From contig CM060171.1 in assembly GCA_030549775.1 (NCBI GenBank), forward strand, positions 139,284,859-139,348,858: DNA of 64,000 nt, written 5' to 3'. Both the position numbers and the translations under genes were made by a program. The stretch is from Tamarix chinensis. Taxonomy: Eukaryota; Streptophyta; Magnoliopsida; Caryophyllales; Tamaricaceae. Positions within the stretch are counted from its first letter, which is position 1. Every line of letters begins with the position of its first letter. Positions 62,291-64,000 of this stretch are shown here, one piece after another. Below the pieces are notes generated by a model. It was not told where the DNA came from. It ran no database searches and saw only the letters and a program-made list of their open reading frames with translations.

Positions 62291-64000
62291 TGGAAGCATC
62301 ATGAATCATGATGGTGAAGGCAGTATAGTATTTCATCTTTGTGAATTGTATGTTTAGAATTAGAAGGCTGTTTTAGTTGTAATAGTTTTGTCTTCTATCA
62401 CATGTTTTTAGAATTTTTAGTATTATTTAGTATTTAAAAAAAAAACTGCAAAACAAATGAACAATAAATAACTACTACTTCTCTAATTATACATAAAACA
62501 TTATCGTTTGTTGTTGTATCGTATATGACATTAGATTTTTAATTTTATTTTATATTAATACAAGTCGTTTTGTAAAAAATATAAATGATTAAAATACTTT
62601 ATTTTTAATTTTAACATTAGGTTATTTTCTTTCTAATTAAAAAGTGGATGTTTTTTTCTCTATCTAGAATTTAATTTTTCTTAATACATGTGTAATAATC
62701 TAATGCGTCTTATATTATGAAATTGAGGATCAATAACTTAATTTTTATTAAAAATCAATACCATCATTTTATATATTTTATATAAAACAGTAATTATTTT
62801 TTCTATATCCTGTATTATCATTAAATATTTTTCTTTCGATTTATATATTTCCCAAAAAATCATCATTGAATCTTCAATAATTATTAGGAATATATTAATG
62901 ATTTGAATCTAATTTTTAATATATATGCATAGAGTTAAACCGACATTCATTTTAATTCAGAGGTATATTTTCATTTTATTATATATAGCAGTATAGCTTA
63001 TAACTTTTCAACGCAATGTGCAAAAAATTTTAAATTTAAGATAAATGATTGATATTCAAATTAACTAAAATAACTTTATTGAAATTGAATTTTTATTGTT
63101 ATTTGATATATTAATAATGTGGAAGAGAGAGAGAAAAAGGAGTAAATTGAAGAACATAACATTAAAAAATCTCTATAATTTTTGTTGTAAAACTAATATT
63201 ATAATAAAAGAAAATGTGTGAGCCCTCTAATGTCCTTTTTTATTGGTGTATTTGTTATCGTTATTGATCCTAATTTCATACACCAAGTGTGTTTGTTAAT
63301 AAATAAGTTAGTTTATAGGGTATAGTTTTTAAATTATTGATCTTATCACTAATCTCACTTTATAAAATAAACTTTTTTCGGCAAATAGTTTTTTACTAGT
63401 TTCTAAACTAGCTTTTGAATATTAAGATTTAACATAGATTTTAAATTTTAAAATTTAAGCTAACTTTTCAATAATTTGGACAAGAAAACCTAAGTTTGCT
63501 GGTAGAAATGTTTGTAAACTCTTGAGGTTATAGCTTAATAATTGAACATGGAGTATTAGGTATTAGGTTTTGGATAAGAATTCCTCTTTTTTTTAATATT
63601 TGTATACTTTTGTGGTAATCATTACATTTAGATAGTGGATTATATTTATCCCTATGGCTTCCTATAAATTAAAAGAAAAAGTTTCATATTATCAAAAAAA
63701 AAATTTGCTTTATTTATTTATTATCTTAATATTTTTACATTTAGTATAAATAAAAAAGGGAAAATAATTATATCGAGATATTGATACTCCTTACTCTATA
63801 TCTATCATAATACAAATACTAGGTAGAGGGGAAATTTTTTTAATTGAATATTTTTGATCAAATAATTGTTGAATTTGTTTTCCATTATAGGAGGTTATAT
63901 GCGATTAGTTGAATATGAGGGTTTATGCCATAGACAAAAGAACAATAAACACATTCCATTGGAAAATAATAATTTCTTAAAACCTGTTTGGTGTAGGGTT
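62291..64000. other. AT-rich intergenic DNA
   Basis: No gene, RNA or structured repeat is recognised. Confidence 0.5.

Overview
This is a gene-poor, AT-rich stretch of a flowering-plant nuclear genome, probably a eudicot. It holds one convincing host gene, an intron-containing small heat-shock protein with a mitochondrial-type presequence. The rest is transposon debris: gypsy-type LTRs, plant LINEs carrying a zf-RVT domain, FAR1-type Mutator (MULE) transposases, a plant mobile domain (PMD) sequence and hAT-like termini. No prokaryotic, viral, rRNA or confident tRNA features were seen. Layout, left to right. 1-3534: two minus-strand copies of a family of very long LTRs (start TGTAATAC or TGAAATGC, end GGTGTTA, about 3.3-3.5 kb). 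3535-4655: a decayed minus-strand FAR1/MULE transposase cut by the second LTR. 5591-8380: an element with hAT-like inverted ends around GC-richer, gene-like sequence with apparent splice sites. 9125-9379: a possible MULE SWIM-finger fragment. 11657-12638: the two-exon sHSP gene (216 aa, minus strand), with a TATA box and heat-shock elements to its right. 13690-35036: a deep nest. A 5'-truncated LINE (minus) is split by two plus-strand solo LTRs (14618-18066 and 18690-34920). The second holds another LTR of the same family (20436-33309, perfect TTCAT target duplication). That LTR in turn holds a roughly 150-bp tandem array, a different solo LTR (22851-24230) and a complete but non-autonomous LTR retrotransposon (25348-32617, minus). 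36413-48947: three more minus-strand long LTRs. One has a nested solo LTR, one an 'ACCAAATTACCCTT' minisatellite broken by a 1-kb palindrome-rich island, and one (perfect TATAA target duplication) carries a telobox-like minisatellite. 48953-60338: the most interesting stretch. A degenerate PMD sequence (plus) converges on a degenerate FAR1/MULE transposase (minus) whose C-terminal part reads as an OTU cysteine-protease domain with the catalytic Cys replaced by Tyr. The start of this unit is interrupted by a 5'-truncated LINE with a clear target-site duplication. 60339-64000: AT-rich DNA with a small MITE-like element and an unassigned GC-richer patch. Only the sHSP gene looks functional; the other coding traces carry stops or frameshifts. 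The nesting order gives a relative insertion history. The long-LTR family appears here only as solo or partial LTRs, with no internal polyprotein. Family names for the LTRs are inference from ends and length. The LINE, MULE, OTU, PMD and sHSP calls rest on protein motifs readable in the translation.
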